A stretch of 64,000 bases of DNA. Source: Furfurilactobacillus curtus (GTDB lineage: Bacteria > Bacillota > Bacilli > Lactobacillales > Lactobacillaceae). The stretch lies in the NCBI RefSeq assembly GCF_045862785.1, contig NZ_BQXO01000004.1, positions 133,085 through 197,084 on the forward strand, written 5' to 3'. The position numbers and the translations under genes are program-made. The notes beneath the pieces are model-generated. The model was given only the letters and a program-made list of their open reading frames with translations. It did no database searches and was not told the DNA's origin. This document shows positions 1 through 8,302 of the stretch, in pieces. Position 1 is the first letter of the stretch. Every line of letters begins with the position of its first letter.

Positions 1-391
1 GAACATCATACGTTGAAGCTTGACGCCAAACCGTTTCTGTCTGAGGTTCAACCCCAGCTTGCGCATCTAGGACCGCAATCGCACCATCTAACACCCGCAA
101 AGAACGTTCAACTTCGATCGTGAAGTCCACGTGCCCTGGAGTATCAATGATATTGATTCGGTGATCCTTCCATTGCGCGGTTGTCGCAGCGGAAGTAATC
201 GTGATCCCACGTTCTTGTTCTTGGGCCATCCAATCCATTTGTGAAGCCCCATCATGGGTTTCACCAATTTTATGAATCTTACCCGTGTAATATAAAATCC
301 GTTCAGTCAACGTCGTTTTACCGGCATCAATATGGGCCATGATCCCAATATTACGCGTCTTTTCCAACGGAAATTCACGTTTGTTAGCCAT
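1..391 (-). CDS. fusA: Elongation factor G, N-terminal part (cut by window edge)
   Basis: This is the first 130 codons of the translocation GTPase EF-G; the rest lies beyond the left edge. The ATG is preceded by an AAAGGAG ribosome binding site. The G1 P-loop AHIDAGKTT lies near residue 20, the switch region carries GITITSAATT near residue 62, and the G3 box DTPGH follows near residue 83. It is the third gene of the str operon after rpsL and rpsG, which is the usual firmicute order. EF-G moves tRNAs and mRNA through the ribosome and also acts in ribosome recycling. Confidence 0.98.
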   Translation of the reverse strand, partial: MANKREFPLEKTRNIGIMAHIDAGKTTLTERILYYTGKIHKIGETHDGASQMDWMAQEQERGITITSAATTAQWKDHRINIIDTPGHVDFTIEVERSLRVLDGAIAVLDAQAGVEPQTETVWRQASTYDV

Positions 392-496
392 TGTTATCTC
401 CTTTAAATTACGTTTAACAACCCTTTACCCCAAAAATGACACCGCATGAAATGATGGGTGTCAAGGCGTACTACCAGCCTAAGGGGCCAGGGATGA

Positions 497-967
497 TTAC
501 CAGCGGTAGTGAGCGAAGGCACGGTTGGCTTCTGCCATCCGGTGAGTGTCTTCACGCTTCTTAACTGACGCACCAGTGTTGTTGGCAGCATCCATGATTT
601 CACGTGCTAAACGCTCTGTCATGGTGTGTTCACCACGTAACCGTGAGTATTGCACTAACCAACGTAGGCCTAATGTGCTTCGACGTTCAGGACGAACTTC
701 GATTGGCACTTGGTAGTTAGAACCACCAACACGGCGAGCCTTAACTTCCAATACAGGCATAATGTTGTTCATTGCTTCTTCAAATACTTCTAAAGGTTCA
801 TTACCGGTCGTTTCCTTGATTTGATCAAAGGCAGCGTACAAAATTGTTGAAGCTGTCCCCCGCTTACCGTCTAACATCAAGCGGTTGATTAAACGGGTAA
901 CCAGCTTTGAGTTGTAAATTGGGTCTGGCAACACTTCACGTGCTGGAATATGTCCTTTACGAGCCAT
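497..967 (-). CDS. rpsG: 30S ribosomal protein S7
   Basis: At 156 residues this matches the usual bacterial S7 length. It begins MARKGHIPAREVLPDP and carries the conserved RVGGSNYQVP and GLRWLV segments. S7 starts assembly of the 3' domain of 16S rRNA and sits near the E site. It follows rpsL by 20 bases and precedes fusA by 105 bases. That second gap holds a small hairpin (about 437-463, arms TGACACC and GGTGTCA), which could be a processing or pausing site. Confidence 0.98.
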   Translation of the reverse strand: MARKGHIPAREVLPDPIYNSKLVTRLINRLMLDGKRGTASTILYAAFDQIKETTGNEPLEVFEEAMNNIMPVLEVKARRVGGSNYQVPIEVRPERRSTLGLRWLVQYSRLRGEHTMTERLAREIMDAANNTGASVKKREDTHRMAEANRAFAHYRW

Positions 968-987
968 CGTCTATCTTCCTTTCTTGA

Positions 988-1401
988 TTAAGCCTTAGGT
1001 TTCTTAGTACCGTATTTAGAACGGCTCTGCTTCCGGTCAGTGACACCGGCAGTATCGAGCGCACCACGAATGATGTGGTAACGAACCCCAGGCAAATCCT
1101 TCACACGCCCACCACGAATTAAGACCACACTGTGTTCTTGCAAGTTGTGACCGATACCTGGAATGTAAGCCGTAACTTCAATCAAGTTAGACAAACGCAC
1201 ACGGGCATATTTCCGCAAAGCTGAGTTAGGTTTCTTTGGTGTCATTGTACCGACACGAGTGGCAACCCCACGTTTTTGTGGTGCTGCATTATTAGTTTGT
1301 TCCTTCTTGTAGCTGTTGTACCCGAAGTTTAAAGCTGGGGCATCTGATTTTGACGTTTTAGATTTTCGACCACTACGAACGAGTTGGTTAATCGTTGGCA
1401 T
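988..1401 (-). CDS. rpsL: 30S ribosomal protein S12
   Basis: At 137 residues this is the normal length for S12. It begins MPTINQLVRSGRK and contains the decoding-site loop KKPNSALRK around residues 55-63 and the segment GGRVKDLPGVRYH around residues 96-108, which are the regions where streptomycin-resistance changes arise in other bacteria. Lysine occupies the classic K43-equivalent position, so no resistance substitution is evident. It is the first gene of the str operon. A promoter and a structured leader lie upstream at 1402-1600. Confidence 0.98.
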   Translation of the reverse strand: MPTINQLVRSGRKSKTSKSDAPALNFGYNSYKKEQTNNAAPQKRGVATRVGTMTPKKPNSALRKYARVRLSNLIEVTAYIPGIGHNLQEHSVVLIRGGRVKDLPGVRYHIIRGALDTAGVTDRKQSRSKYGTKKPKA

Positions 1402-1454
1402 CTAAAAGTCCTCCTTCCAAATTTTCGTTTCAGTTTAAGTCCACACATCCAGGC

Positions 1455-1501
1455 GGTTCTTTTTTGACTATTAAAAAAAGAAAACCCAAATCTGTTTTCC
1501 A
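1455..1501 (-). promoter_or_regulatory. Candidate attenuator in the str operon leader
   Basis: On the minus strand the leader can form a weak AU-rich hairpin, GAAAAC paired with GTTTTC, followed directly by seven T residues; this resembles an intrinsic terminator. The T-run and 3' arm can instead pair with a downstream AAAAAAGAACC segment (forward 1455-1487), giving a mutually exclusive antiterminator-like hairpin. No family match is known to me. This is an inference from pairing only. Confidence 0.35.
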
Positions 1502-1569
1502 CAAATGATTGCTGTTTAAGTTCCAGCCGCCATAGATGGCAGACACTTTCACAAAAAAGCACCTTTAAT

Positions 1570-1598
1570 AGAATATCATCACACCTACTCATCGTCAA
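1570..1598 (-). promoter_or_regulatory. Promoter of rpsL-rpsG-fusA
   Basis: On the minus strand TTGACG (1593-1598) and TATTCT (1570-1575) are separated by 17 bases, a good vegetative sigma-A promoter. It would give a leader of roughly 160 nucleotides before rpsL. Confidence 0.7.
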
Positions 1599-1672
1599 GG
1601 TTTCTCAGCGGATTTCACATTGTTTTTCAGTCAAGTTCCGTATGTCTAAATAAAAAATGGAGAGTTTTTTCA

Positions 1673-2365
1673 ATGACGTTCATTACGACCAGCCTTATCT
1701 TTGTCATGAGTAGCACATTGGCATCAACTGTGATGTGTGTGACCAACCGCCATTTAACGCATCAACCGATTTTGCTTGCCCGCTCCCAATGCGACTATTG
1801 TGCCATAACCTTAATTTGGTGGCAACTATTGCCTTGTTTGGGATGGTTGTTACAAATTGGTCGATGTCACAATTGCCGGCAAAAAATCTCATCGCTCTAT
1901 CCATTAGCAGAATTAATGACGGGAGTAGTCGGTGTCTTATCCTATGAGACACGAACGCCTCAGCAATTTTTGCTGCAATTATTATTCATTTTAATCCTGC
2001 TCGCCTTAAGCGTTACTGATGCAGTCCAACTGCAAGTACCAGTGCTTGGTTTGCTCGGTTTGCTTTTAACTGGTCTATTATTAAATCCCCCCACTGTTTA
2101 CCATTTGTTAATGGTCATCATTTGCTATCTCCTTCTTAACAAATGTCGCTTCACTGATCAATGGTTGGGTAAAGGCGATTTAGATTTTTTTGCGATCAGT
2201 TGGTTAACTTTCGATTTTCAAACAGCAACTTTAACCATCTTTATGGCTTCCATAATGGCCCTCGCCAACAATTTTCGGCGAGACGGTCAAACGAGGCTTC
2301 CCTTCTTCCCCTATTTATGGGTAGCGACCGGTTTAGTTATCCTGTGGCAAACGTCTCATCAGTGA
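1673..2365 (+). CDS. comC: Prepilin peptidase, ComC/PilD type (A24)
   Basis: This 230-residue membrane aspartyl protease should cleave leader peptides of the competence pseudopilins (ComG proteins). Two CxxC pairs (C40/C43 and C65/C68) mark the N-terminal cytoplasmic domain. The catalytic aspartates are D116 in SVTDA and D169 in the family motif GKGD. Several hydrophobic segments follow. The ATG has an ATGGAGAG ribosome binding site. It stands alone, divergent from the str operon. The pseudopilin targets are not in this window, so whether competence works here cannot be judged. Confidence 0.88.
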   Translation: MTFITTSLIFVMSSTLASTVMCVTNRHLTHQPILLARSQCDYCAITLIWWQLLPCLGWLLQIGRCHNCRQKISSLYPLAELMTGVVGVLSYETRTPQQFLLQLLFILILLALSVTDAVQLQVPVLGLLGLLLTGLLLNPPTVYHLLMVIICYLLLNKCRFTDQWLGKGDLDFFAISWLTFDFQTATLTIFMASIMALANNFRRDGQTRLPFFPYLWVATGLVILWQTSHQ

Positions 2366-2402
2366 TAGGTCAACGGTCCAAATTTTGGTGACATAGAGGT
2401 AA

Positions 2403-2440
2403 TGTAAGCGATTGCAACAGTTAGAACTTGGCGTTACAAT
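2403..2440 (+). promoter_or_regulatory. cre box overlapping the promoter of arsR-ohyA
   Basis: TGTAAGCGATTGCA (2403-2416) fits the catabolite-responsive consensus TGNAANCGNTNNCA at every fixed position. It overlaps a promoter made of TTGCAA (2412-2417), a 17-base spacer and TACAAT (2435-2440). A cre on the -35 box predicts repression by CcpA when preferred sugars are present. Confidence 0.7.
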
Positions 2441-2441
2441 A

Positions 2442-2467
2442 TTCATGAAGTTAAATGTATCAATGAA
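2442..2467. promoter_or_regulatory. Possible ArsR operator
   Basis: TTCAT (2442-2446) and ATGAA (2463-2467) form a spaced inverted repeat just after the -10 box and before the regulator gene. The position suits autoregulation, but the match is short. Confidence 0.35.
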
Positions 2468-2481
2468 GGCTGGTAGTCATC

Positions 2482-2829
2482 ATGTCTGAGGACAGTTCTA
2501 ACACAGAATTAACACCCGCACAGCAACAAGCTCTGACAGAATTTATTGATAACTTGGACCTACTCAACACCCTTGCCGACCCTAATCGACAACGTCTCAT
2601 TATCCTGTTGGGTGCACACGTACAAGGTGGGCTGACTGTTACCGAATTGACGGCGCAAATGAACCTGTCTCAGCCAACGGTCTCGCATCATCTAAAAATT
2701 TTGCGACAAGCTGGTTTGGTTGCCATTACCCAGGAAGGTCTTCATCACCGGTATTATTTAACTTTCGATAACGCATTATCACAAGTTGAACATCTCTTAA
2801 CCACGATCAGAAACAGTAATCAACTGTAG
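2482..2829 (+). CDS. ArsR-family winged-helix regulator
   Basis: This 115-residue protein carries an ArsR-type helix-turn-helix, with TVTELTAQMNLSQPTVSHHL around residues 50-70 and a wing near HHRYYLTF. There is no CxC metal-binding motif in the recognition helix (ArsR/CadC type), so classical arsenite or cadmium sensing is unlikely. The gene ends 12 bases before the oleate hydratase gene and shares its promoter. The likeliest role is local control of that gene, perhaps in response to a fatty acid; the ligand is not shown by the sequence. Confidence 0.85.
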   Translation: MSEDSSNTELTPAQQQALTEFIDNLDLLNTLADPNRQRLIILLGAHVQGGLTVTELTAQMNLSQPTVSHHLKILRQAGLVAITQEGLHHRYYLTFDNALSQVEHLLTTIRNSNQL

Positions 2830-2841
2830 GAGGTTGTCAAA

Positions 2842-4521
2842 ATGGCACAACACGCATACATGATTGGAACTGGTATTGGGAACTTATCCGCTGGTTTATA
2901 TTTGATTCGTGATGGTGGCTGGCACGGCGACCAAATCACCATGTATGGATTAGAAACCCATGGTGCTAACGATGGTGCCCCCACTAGTGACTTCGAAACA
3001 GAATACGGCAACTCGAAGTTAACCAACCATCACGGCTTTTTAGCCAAAGGTGGCCGAATGTTAAATGAAGAAACATACGAAAATTTGTGGGACATTGGTC
3101 GCTTTGTTCCCTCGTTAGATCAACCAGGCAAATCCATCACCGAAGAAATTCTAGACTTTGATCATGCGCACCCGACCCACGATGTTGCTCGTTTAATGGA
3201 TAAGGTCAACGGAATTCATAACAAGGGTGACGAGAATGATTACCGCCATATGCAATTTGACAATCGTGACCGTTACCTGTTGACGAAGTTGGTAATGCTA
3301 CCTGAAAGCAAGGAACAGCAGTTAAACGATGTCGGAATTGATGAATATTTTGCTAGTTCACCACATTTCTTTACAACTAACTTTTGGCACATGTGGCAAA
3401 CAACTTTTGCGTTCAAACGTCAAAGTTCGGCCATGGAATTACGGCGATACATGAATCGAATGATTCTCGAATTTAGCCGAATTAATACATTGGCAGGCGT
3501 GACTCGGACGGCCTACAACCAATATGAGAGCATCATCTTGCCAATGCGCCAATTTTTACAAGACCAGGGTGTCACTTTCATTAATAACCGCAAAGTCACA
3601 CAATTAACTTTTAAAGACACGCCGTTACGAGACGACATTATTGTGACTGGTTTTGATTATGAAGAAATTGACGGTGATCATCAGGCCGGCCACGTCGACG
3701 TCAATGAAACTGACTTTGTTTTCGATACAAATGGCTCAGTAACCGACAGTTCATCCATTGGCGATATGGATACACCCGTTAAAGAGAATCCTGAGTATGC
3801 CCCTAGCGCTCAATTGTGGAAACAAGCAACGGACCATTTCTACAACTTAGGCCACCCCGACAAGTTCTTTAATGATCGGGGACAAAGTGAGTGGTTAAGC
3901 TACACTGTTACTAATGACAATCACTATCTCCTCAACCAAATCACCCGCATCACTCAACAACAGCCAGGCAATGCGTTAAACACTTGGATCGATAGCAACG
4001 GTCTAATGTCAATTGTGGTCCATCATCAACCACACTTCCATGCACAAAAGGAGAATGAAACAACCTTTTGGGGGTATGTCATGTATCCACGGCGTAAAGG
4101 TGACTATGTTGATAAAACATTCATGGAAATGACTGGACGTGAAATTCTAATTGAGTTGATTGGCCATCTGAACGAAGTCGACGAAGGTCAAGATAAAATT
4201 GGCGATCATCTTGAAGAAATTATGTCCATCACTGAAAATGTCGTACCAGTATTTATGCCATACGCTAGCGCACTATTTAATCGACGTGCAGTTGGTGATC
4301 GACCGAAAGTCGTTCCCGATCACAGTCACAATTTAGCTTTCATCAGTCAATTTGCCGAGTTACCATTTGACATGGTCTTTACTGAACAATATTCCATCCG
4401 CTGTGCTCAAGTTGCCGTTTATAAATTCCTTGGTATTCCAGACAGTCAACTGACCCGGATGCATCACTATGAAAAGGATCCTAAAGTCATGGCCAAAGCA
4501 CTGCACACTATGTTGCGCTAA
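2842..4521 (+). CDS. ohyA: Oleate hydratase (myosin-cross-reactive antigen family)
   Basis: This 559-residue FAD enzyme should add water to cis-9 double bonds of free unsaturated fatty acids, giving 10-hydroxy acids, a detoxification step in lactobacilli. The dinucleotide-binding motif GTGIGNLSAG is at residues 9-18. The ATG follows a strong AGGAGG site. The catalytic signature usually written RGGREM reads KGGRML at residues 69-74, so the usual glutamate is methionine (M73). As I recall, this substitution marks a separate, reportedly monomeric hydratase class such as that of Rhodococcus. It is co-transcribed with the ArsR gene and ends at a bidirectional terminator shared with rpoC. Confidence 0.9.
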   Translation: MAQHAYMIGTGIGNLSAGLYLIRDGGWHGDQITMYGLETHGANDGAPTSDFETEYGNSKLTNHHGFLAKGGRMLNEETYENLWDIGRFVPSLDQPGKSITEEILDFDHAHPTHDVARLMDKVNGIHNKGDENDYRHMQFDNRDRYLLTKLVMLPESKEQQLNDVGIDEYFASSPHFFTTNFWHMWQTTFAFKRQSSAMELRRYMNRMILEFSRINTLAGVTRTAYNQYESIILPMRQFLQDQGVTFINNRKVTQLTFKDTPLRDDIIVTGFDYEEIDGDHQAGHVDVNETDFVFDTNGSVTDSSSIGDMDTPVKENPEYAPSAQLWKQATDHFYNLGHPDKFFNDRGQSEWLSYTVTNDNHYLLNQITRITQQQPGNALNTWIDSNGLMSIVVHHQPHFHAQKENETTFWGYVMYPRRKGDYVDKTFMEMTGREILIELIGHLNEVDEGQDKIGDHLEEIMSITENVVPVFMPYASALFNRRAVGDRPKVVPDHSHNLAFISQFAELPFDMVFTEQYSIRCAQVAVYKFLGIPDSQLTRMHHYEKDPKVMAKALHTMLR

Positions 4522-4525
4522 AAAC

Positions 4526-4580
4526 AAAAAAGGAGCTTGTTCAAAATGCCAATTTGACATTTTGAAACAAGCTCCTTTTT
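4526..4580. terminator. Bidirectional terminator between ohyA and rpoC
   Basis: An 18-19 bp stem (4531-4548 with 4558-4576, one bulged base) has an A-run on the left and a T-run on the right, so it can end the converging transcripts of both genes. Confidence 0.9.
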
Positions 4581-4621
4581 AATTTCGTCGGAAAGAACTC
4601 AGTTCATCAGCCGCAGCTCAC

Positions 4622-7600
4622 TTACTTTGCATCTTCCTCACGCATTTTCTTTTCTAAATCACTGATGGAATAGACACCTTCAGTACCAGTTGATTCAGCT
4701 TCTTTAGGCTGAATCTTACGATAATCTGGCATTCCAGTCCCAGCAGGAATAATCTTCCCGATGATGACATTTTCCTTCAAACCGACTAGCGGATCGTTCT
4801 TCCCACGAATAGCAGCATCCGTTAGCACACGAGTTGTTTCTTGGAATGACGCAGCTGATAAGAAACTATTTGTCTCCAAAGCAGCTTTCGTAATCCCCAA
4901 GATTACAGGACGGCTAGTCGCTGGAATCCCACCAGCGATCAGTGTATTAGTGTTGGCATTCTTGAAGTCGGCAATGTCCATCAACGTTCCAGGAAGCATA
5001 TCCGTATCACCTGGATCCATGACCCGAACTTTCCGCATCATTTGGCGAACCATAATTTCGATATGCTTGTCGGCAATCCCTACCCCTTGCATCCGGTAAA
5101 CCCGTTGCACTTCACGGAGTAAGTAATTTTCAGTCGATAGAACGTCACGAACCTTCAATAATTCCTTCGGATCAATTGATCCTTCATTCAGCGCAGAACC
5201 ACGATGGATAAAGTCCCCTTCAGCCACGCGCATCCGCGCCCGCAGCGGTAACGTATAGGTGCGCGTCTCCGCTTCACCCTTAACCGTAACCTCTTTAGTC
5301 CGTTCAGCCGGGTTTTCTTCAATTGAGACAACGGTCCCAGTTACTTCAGAAATCTCAGCTTTACCTTTAGGATTCCGCGCTTCCACAATTTCTTGCACAC
5401 GAGGTAGCCCTTGTGTGATATCGTCACCGGCAACCCCACCAGTATGGAAGTTACGCATCGTTAACTGCGTCCCTGGTTCACCGATTGATTGAGCAGCAAC
5501 CGTACCGACGGCTTCCCCAACTTCAACCTTATCACCAGTTGCCATGTTCCGACCATAACAACGCTCACAAACTCCATGTTGCGTGTTGCAAGTAAAGGCT
5601 GAACGAATCACAACCTCTGTCACACCTGCATCAACAATGGCTTGTGCTACATCTTCGTCAATCATTTCATTGGCGTTAACTAAAGTTTCACCTGTTTCTG
5701 GGTGCTTGACTGACTTCATCGCATAACGACCAAGAATCCGGTCGTACAGTGATTCAATCATTTCATTTCCATTCGTAATGGCGTGGATTGTTAAACCACG
5801 ATCCGTGCCACAATCCTTTTCACGAATGATGACATCTTGCGCGACATCAACTAATCGACGAGTCAAGTAACCAGAGTTGGCAGTCTTCAAGGCCGTATCG
5901 GTCATTCCTTTACGAGCCCCGTGAGTAGAGATGAACATTTCCAACACTGACAAGCCTTCACGGAAGTTTGAAACGATTGGCAACTCCATCGTCTGACCGT
6001 TAGGCGCTGCCATCAGACCACGCATCCCAGCTAATTGAGTAAAGTTCGAAATATTACCACGGGCACCAGAATCACTCATCATGAAGATTGGGTTATTCCA
6101 TTCCATGGAATCAACCAACTGTTCTTGAATATCATCTTTAGCAGTGTTCCAAACATCGATAACCCGCTGGTAACGTTCATCATCGGTGATTAGTCCACGA
6201 CGGAATTGCTTTGAAATCGTGGCAACCTGTTTGCGAGCTTCAAGAACGATGTCATTTTTCGTCTTTAACGTTGAAATATCTGCAATCCCGACCGTCAAAC
6301 CAGAATTCGTGGACTCGTAATAACCAAGATCCTTCATCCGATCCAACAACAGTGAGGTTGCTGTTACCTTGTACCGCTTATACACTTCAGCAATGATATC
6401 CGCTAAGAATCCCTTCTTAAACGGATCATTCAATGGCCGATTGCTCAAAACCGTCTTTAAGTCTTCACCAGGTTCCAAGAAGAAGCGATCATCAATCCCA
6501 TCCGTCAAATTAGCAGCAGTAGGTTCATTTAGATAAGGGAAGGCTTCTGGCAAGATCGCATTAAAAATCATCTTACCAACCGTCGTGATCATAACTCGTG
6601 AACGTTGCTCCTCGGTAAAGGGCTTGGTCGACATTGAAGCTGTTTGGACTCCAACACGACTATGCAGGTGAACGTACCCATTTTGGTAAGCGACACGGGC
6701 TTCGTTCAGATCTTTAAAGATCATCCCTTCGCCTTCACGTCCCGCTTCCTCAGTCGTTAGGTAGTAGTTCCCAATCACCATATCTTGTGATGGTGTTACC
6801 ACTGGGCGACCATTGGCAGGTGCCAGAATGTGGCCCGCTGCTAGCATTAGCAATCGTGCTTCAGCCTGAGCTTCATCAGATAGTGGCACGTGAATAGCCA
6901 TCTGGTCCCCGTCAAAATCGGCATTGTAGGCTTCACATACTAATGGGTGAACTCGCATCGCTTTACCAGAAACCAAGACTGGTTCAAAGGCCTGAATACC
7001 CAAACGGTGCAAGGTAGGAGCGCGGTTCAATAACACCGGGTGTTCCTTGATCACGTCTTCTAACACATCGTAAACATCGTTATCTTGACGATCAATCTTA
7101 CGACGAGCGTTCTTAATGTTTGAGGCGAGTTCACGCTTAACTAATTCTTTCATGATGAACGGCTTAAAGAGTTCCATAGCCATTGGAACTGGCAAGCCCA
7201 TCTGGTTCATCTTCAACGTTGGTCCAACATCAATAACAGAACGACCGGAGTAGTCAACCCGCTTACCCAGTAAGTTTTGACGGAATCGTCCTTGCTTACC
7301 TTTCAGCATGTGTGACAGTGACTTCAACGGACGATTACCAGGTCCAGCTACTGGACGACCACGACGACCATTATCAATTAAGGCATCGACGGCTTCTTGT
7401 AACATCCGCTTTTCATTTTGAACGATGATGCCAGGTGCGTTTAAATCGAGCAACCGCTTTAAACGGTTGTTACGGTTAATCACCCGTCGGTACAGATCAT
7501 TTAAATCGGAAGTGGCAAAACGTCCACCTTCCAGTTGAACCATCGGTCGTAAATCCGGTGGAATAACCGGAACAACGTCCATTACCATCCAATCAGGCCG

Positions 7601-8263
7601 ATTGCCTGACTGAATGAAGGCTTCCAAAATGTCCAAACGACGCACAGCACGTGTCCGCTTTTGACCAGAGGCCTCTTTTAATTGGACCTTTAGTTCATCA
7701 GCTTCCTTTTCTAGTTCAACGGTCGCTAATAACTTACGGATCGCTTCGGCACCCATTTCAGCTTGGAATTCATTACCGTATTGCGCCTTCTTCTCGCGAT
7801 ATTCACGTTCAGACAGCAACTGTTTACGTTCCAAAGGTGTGTTACCTGCTTCCAAAACAACATAGGAAGCAAAGTAGATGATTTCTTCTAAGGCCCGTGG
7901 GCTCATGTCTAAGACAAGTCCCATCCGGCTAGGAATACCCTTGAAATACCAAATGTGGGTCACTGGTGCGGCTAATTCAATATGGCCCATTCGTTCACGA
8001 CGAACCTTGGAACGGGTCACTTCAACACCACAACGGTCACAAACGACACCCTTATAGCGAATTCGTTTGTACTTACCACAGGCACATTCCCAGTCTTTTG
8101 TTGGCCCAAAAATTCGTTCATCGAACAAACCGTCACGTTCAGGCTTTAATGTTCGATAATTGATCGTCTCAGGTTTCTTAACTTCCCCATAAGACCAGCT
8201 GCGGATTTTGTCGGGCGAAGCAAGCCCAATCTGCATGCTTTCAAATTTGTTGACATCAATCAA
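4622..8263 (-). CDS. rpoC: RNA polymerase beta-prime subunit
   Basis: At 1213 residues this has the usual Lactobacillaceae length. Visible hallmarks are the zinc-binding CACGKYKRIRYKGVVCDRCG near residue 60, the catalytic NADFDGDQMA with its three aspartates near residue 450, and the second zinc cluster around CNTQHGVCERCYG. The start is TTG, eight bases after GGGAGG; no ATG fits better. It follows rpoB by about 40 bases and is co-transcribed with it. It forms the catalytic core of RNA polymerase with RpoB. Confidence 0.98.
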   Translation of the reverse strand: MIDVNKFESMQIGLASPDKIRSWSYGEVKKPETINYRTLKPERDGLFDERIFGPTKDWECACGKYKRIRYKGVVCDRCGVEVTRSKVRRERMGHIELAAPVTHIWYFKGIPSRMGLVLDMSPRALEEIIYFASYVVLEAGNTPLERKQLLSEREYREKKAQYGNEFQAEMGAEAIRKLLATVELEKEADELKVQLKEASGQKRTRAVRRLDILEAFIQSGNRPDWMVMDVVPVIPPDLRPMVQLEGGRFATSDLNDLYRRVINRNNRLKRLLDLNAPGIIVQNEKRMLQEAVDALIDNGRRGRPVAGPGNRPLKSLSHMLKGKQGRFRQNLLGKRVDYSGRSVIDVGPTLKMNQMGLPVPMAMELFKPFIMKELVKRELASNIKNARRKIDRQDNDVYDVLEDVIKEHPVLLNRAPTLHRLGIQAFEPVLVSGKAMRVHPLVCEAYNADFDGDQMAIHVPLSDEAQAEARLLMLAAGHILAPANGRPVVTPSQDMVIGNYYLTTEEAGREGEGMIFKDLNEARVAYQNGYVHLHSRVGVQTASMSTKPFTEEQRSRVMITTVGKMIFNAILPEAFPYLNEPTAANLTDGIDDRFFLEPGEDLKTVLSNRPLNDPFKKGFLADIIAEVYKRYKVTATSLLLDRMKDLGYYESTNSGLTVGIADISTLKTKNDIVLEARKQVATISKQFRRGLITDDERYQRVIDVWNTAKDDIQEQLVDSMEWNNPIFMMSDSGARGNISNFTQLAGMRGLMAAPNGQTMELPIVSNFREGLSVLEMFISTHGARKGMTDTALKTANSGYLTRRLVDVAQDVIIREKDCGTDRGLTIHAITNGNEMIESLYDRILGRYAMKSVKHPETGETLVNANEMIDEDVAQAIVDAGVTEVVIRSAFTCNTQHGVCERCYGRNMATGDKVEVGEAVGTVAAQSIGEPGTQLTMRNFHTGGVAGDDITQGLPRVQEIVEARNPKGKAEISEVTGTVVSIEENPAERTKEVTVKGEAETRTYTLPLRARMRVAEGDFIHRGSALNEGSIDPKELLKVRDVLSTENYLLREVQRVYRMQGVGIADKHIEIMVRQMMRKVRVMDPGDTDMLPGTLMDIADFKNANTNTLIAGGIPATSRPVILGITKAALETNSFLSAASFQETTRVLTDAAIRGKNDPLVGLKENVIIGKIIPAGTGMPDYRKIQPKEAESTGTEGVYSISDLEKKMREEDAK

Positions 8264-8302
8264 AGGATTGACCTCCCTCTCATATTCAATGGCGACGACA
8301 AA

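Noticed and set aside
403..603. A 66-codon minus-strand open frame overlapping rpsG
   Set aside because: It is a shifted frame over the 3' end of rpsG and the intergenic hairpin, with no supporting site.
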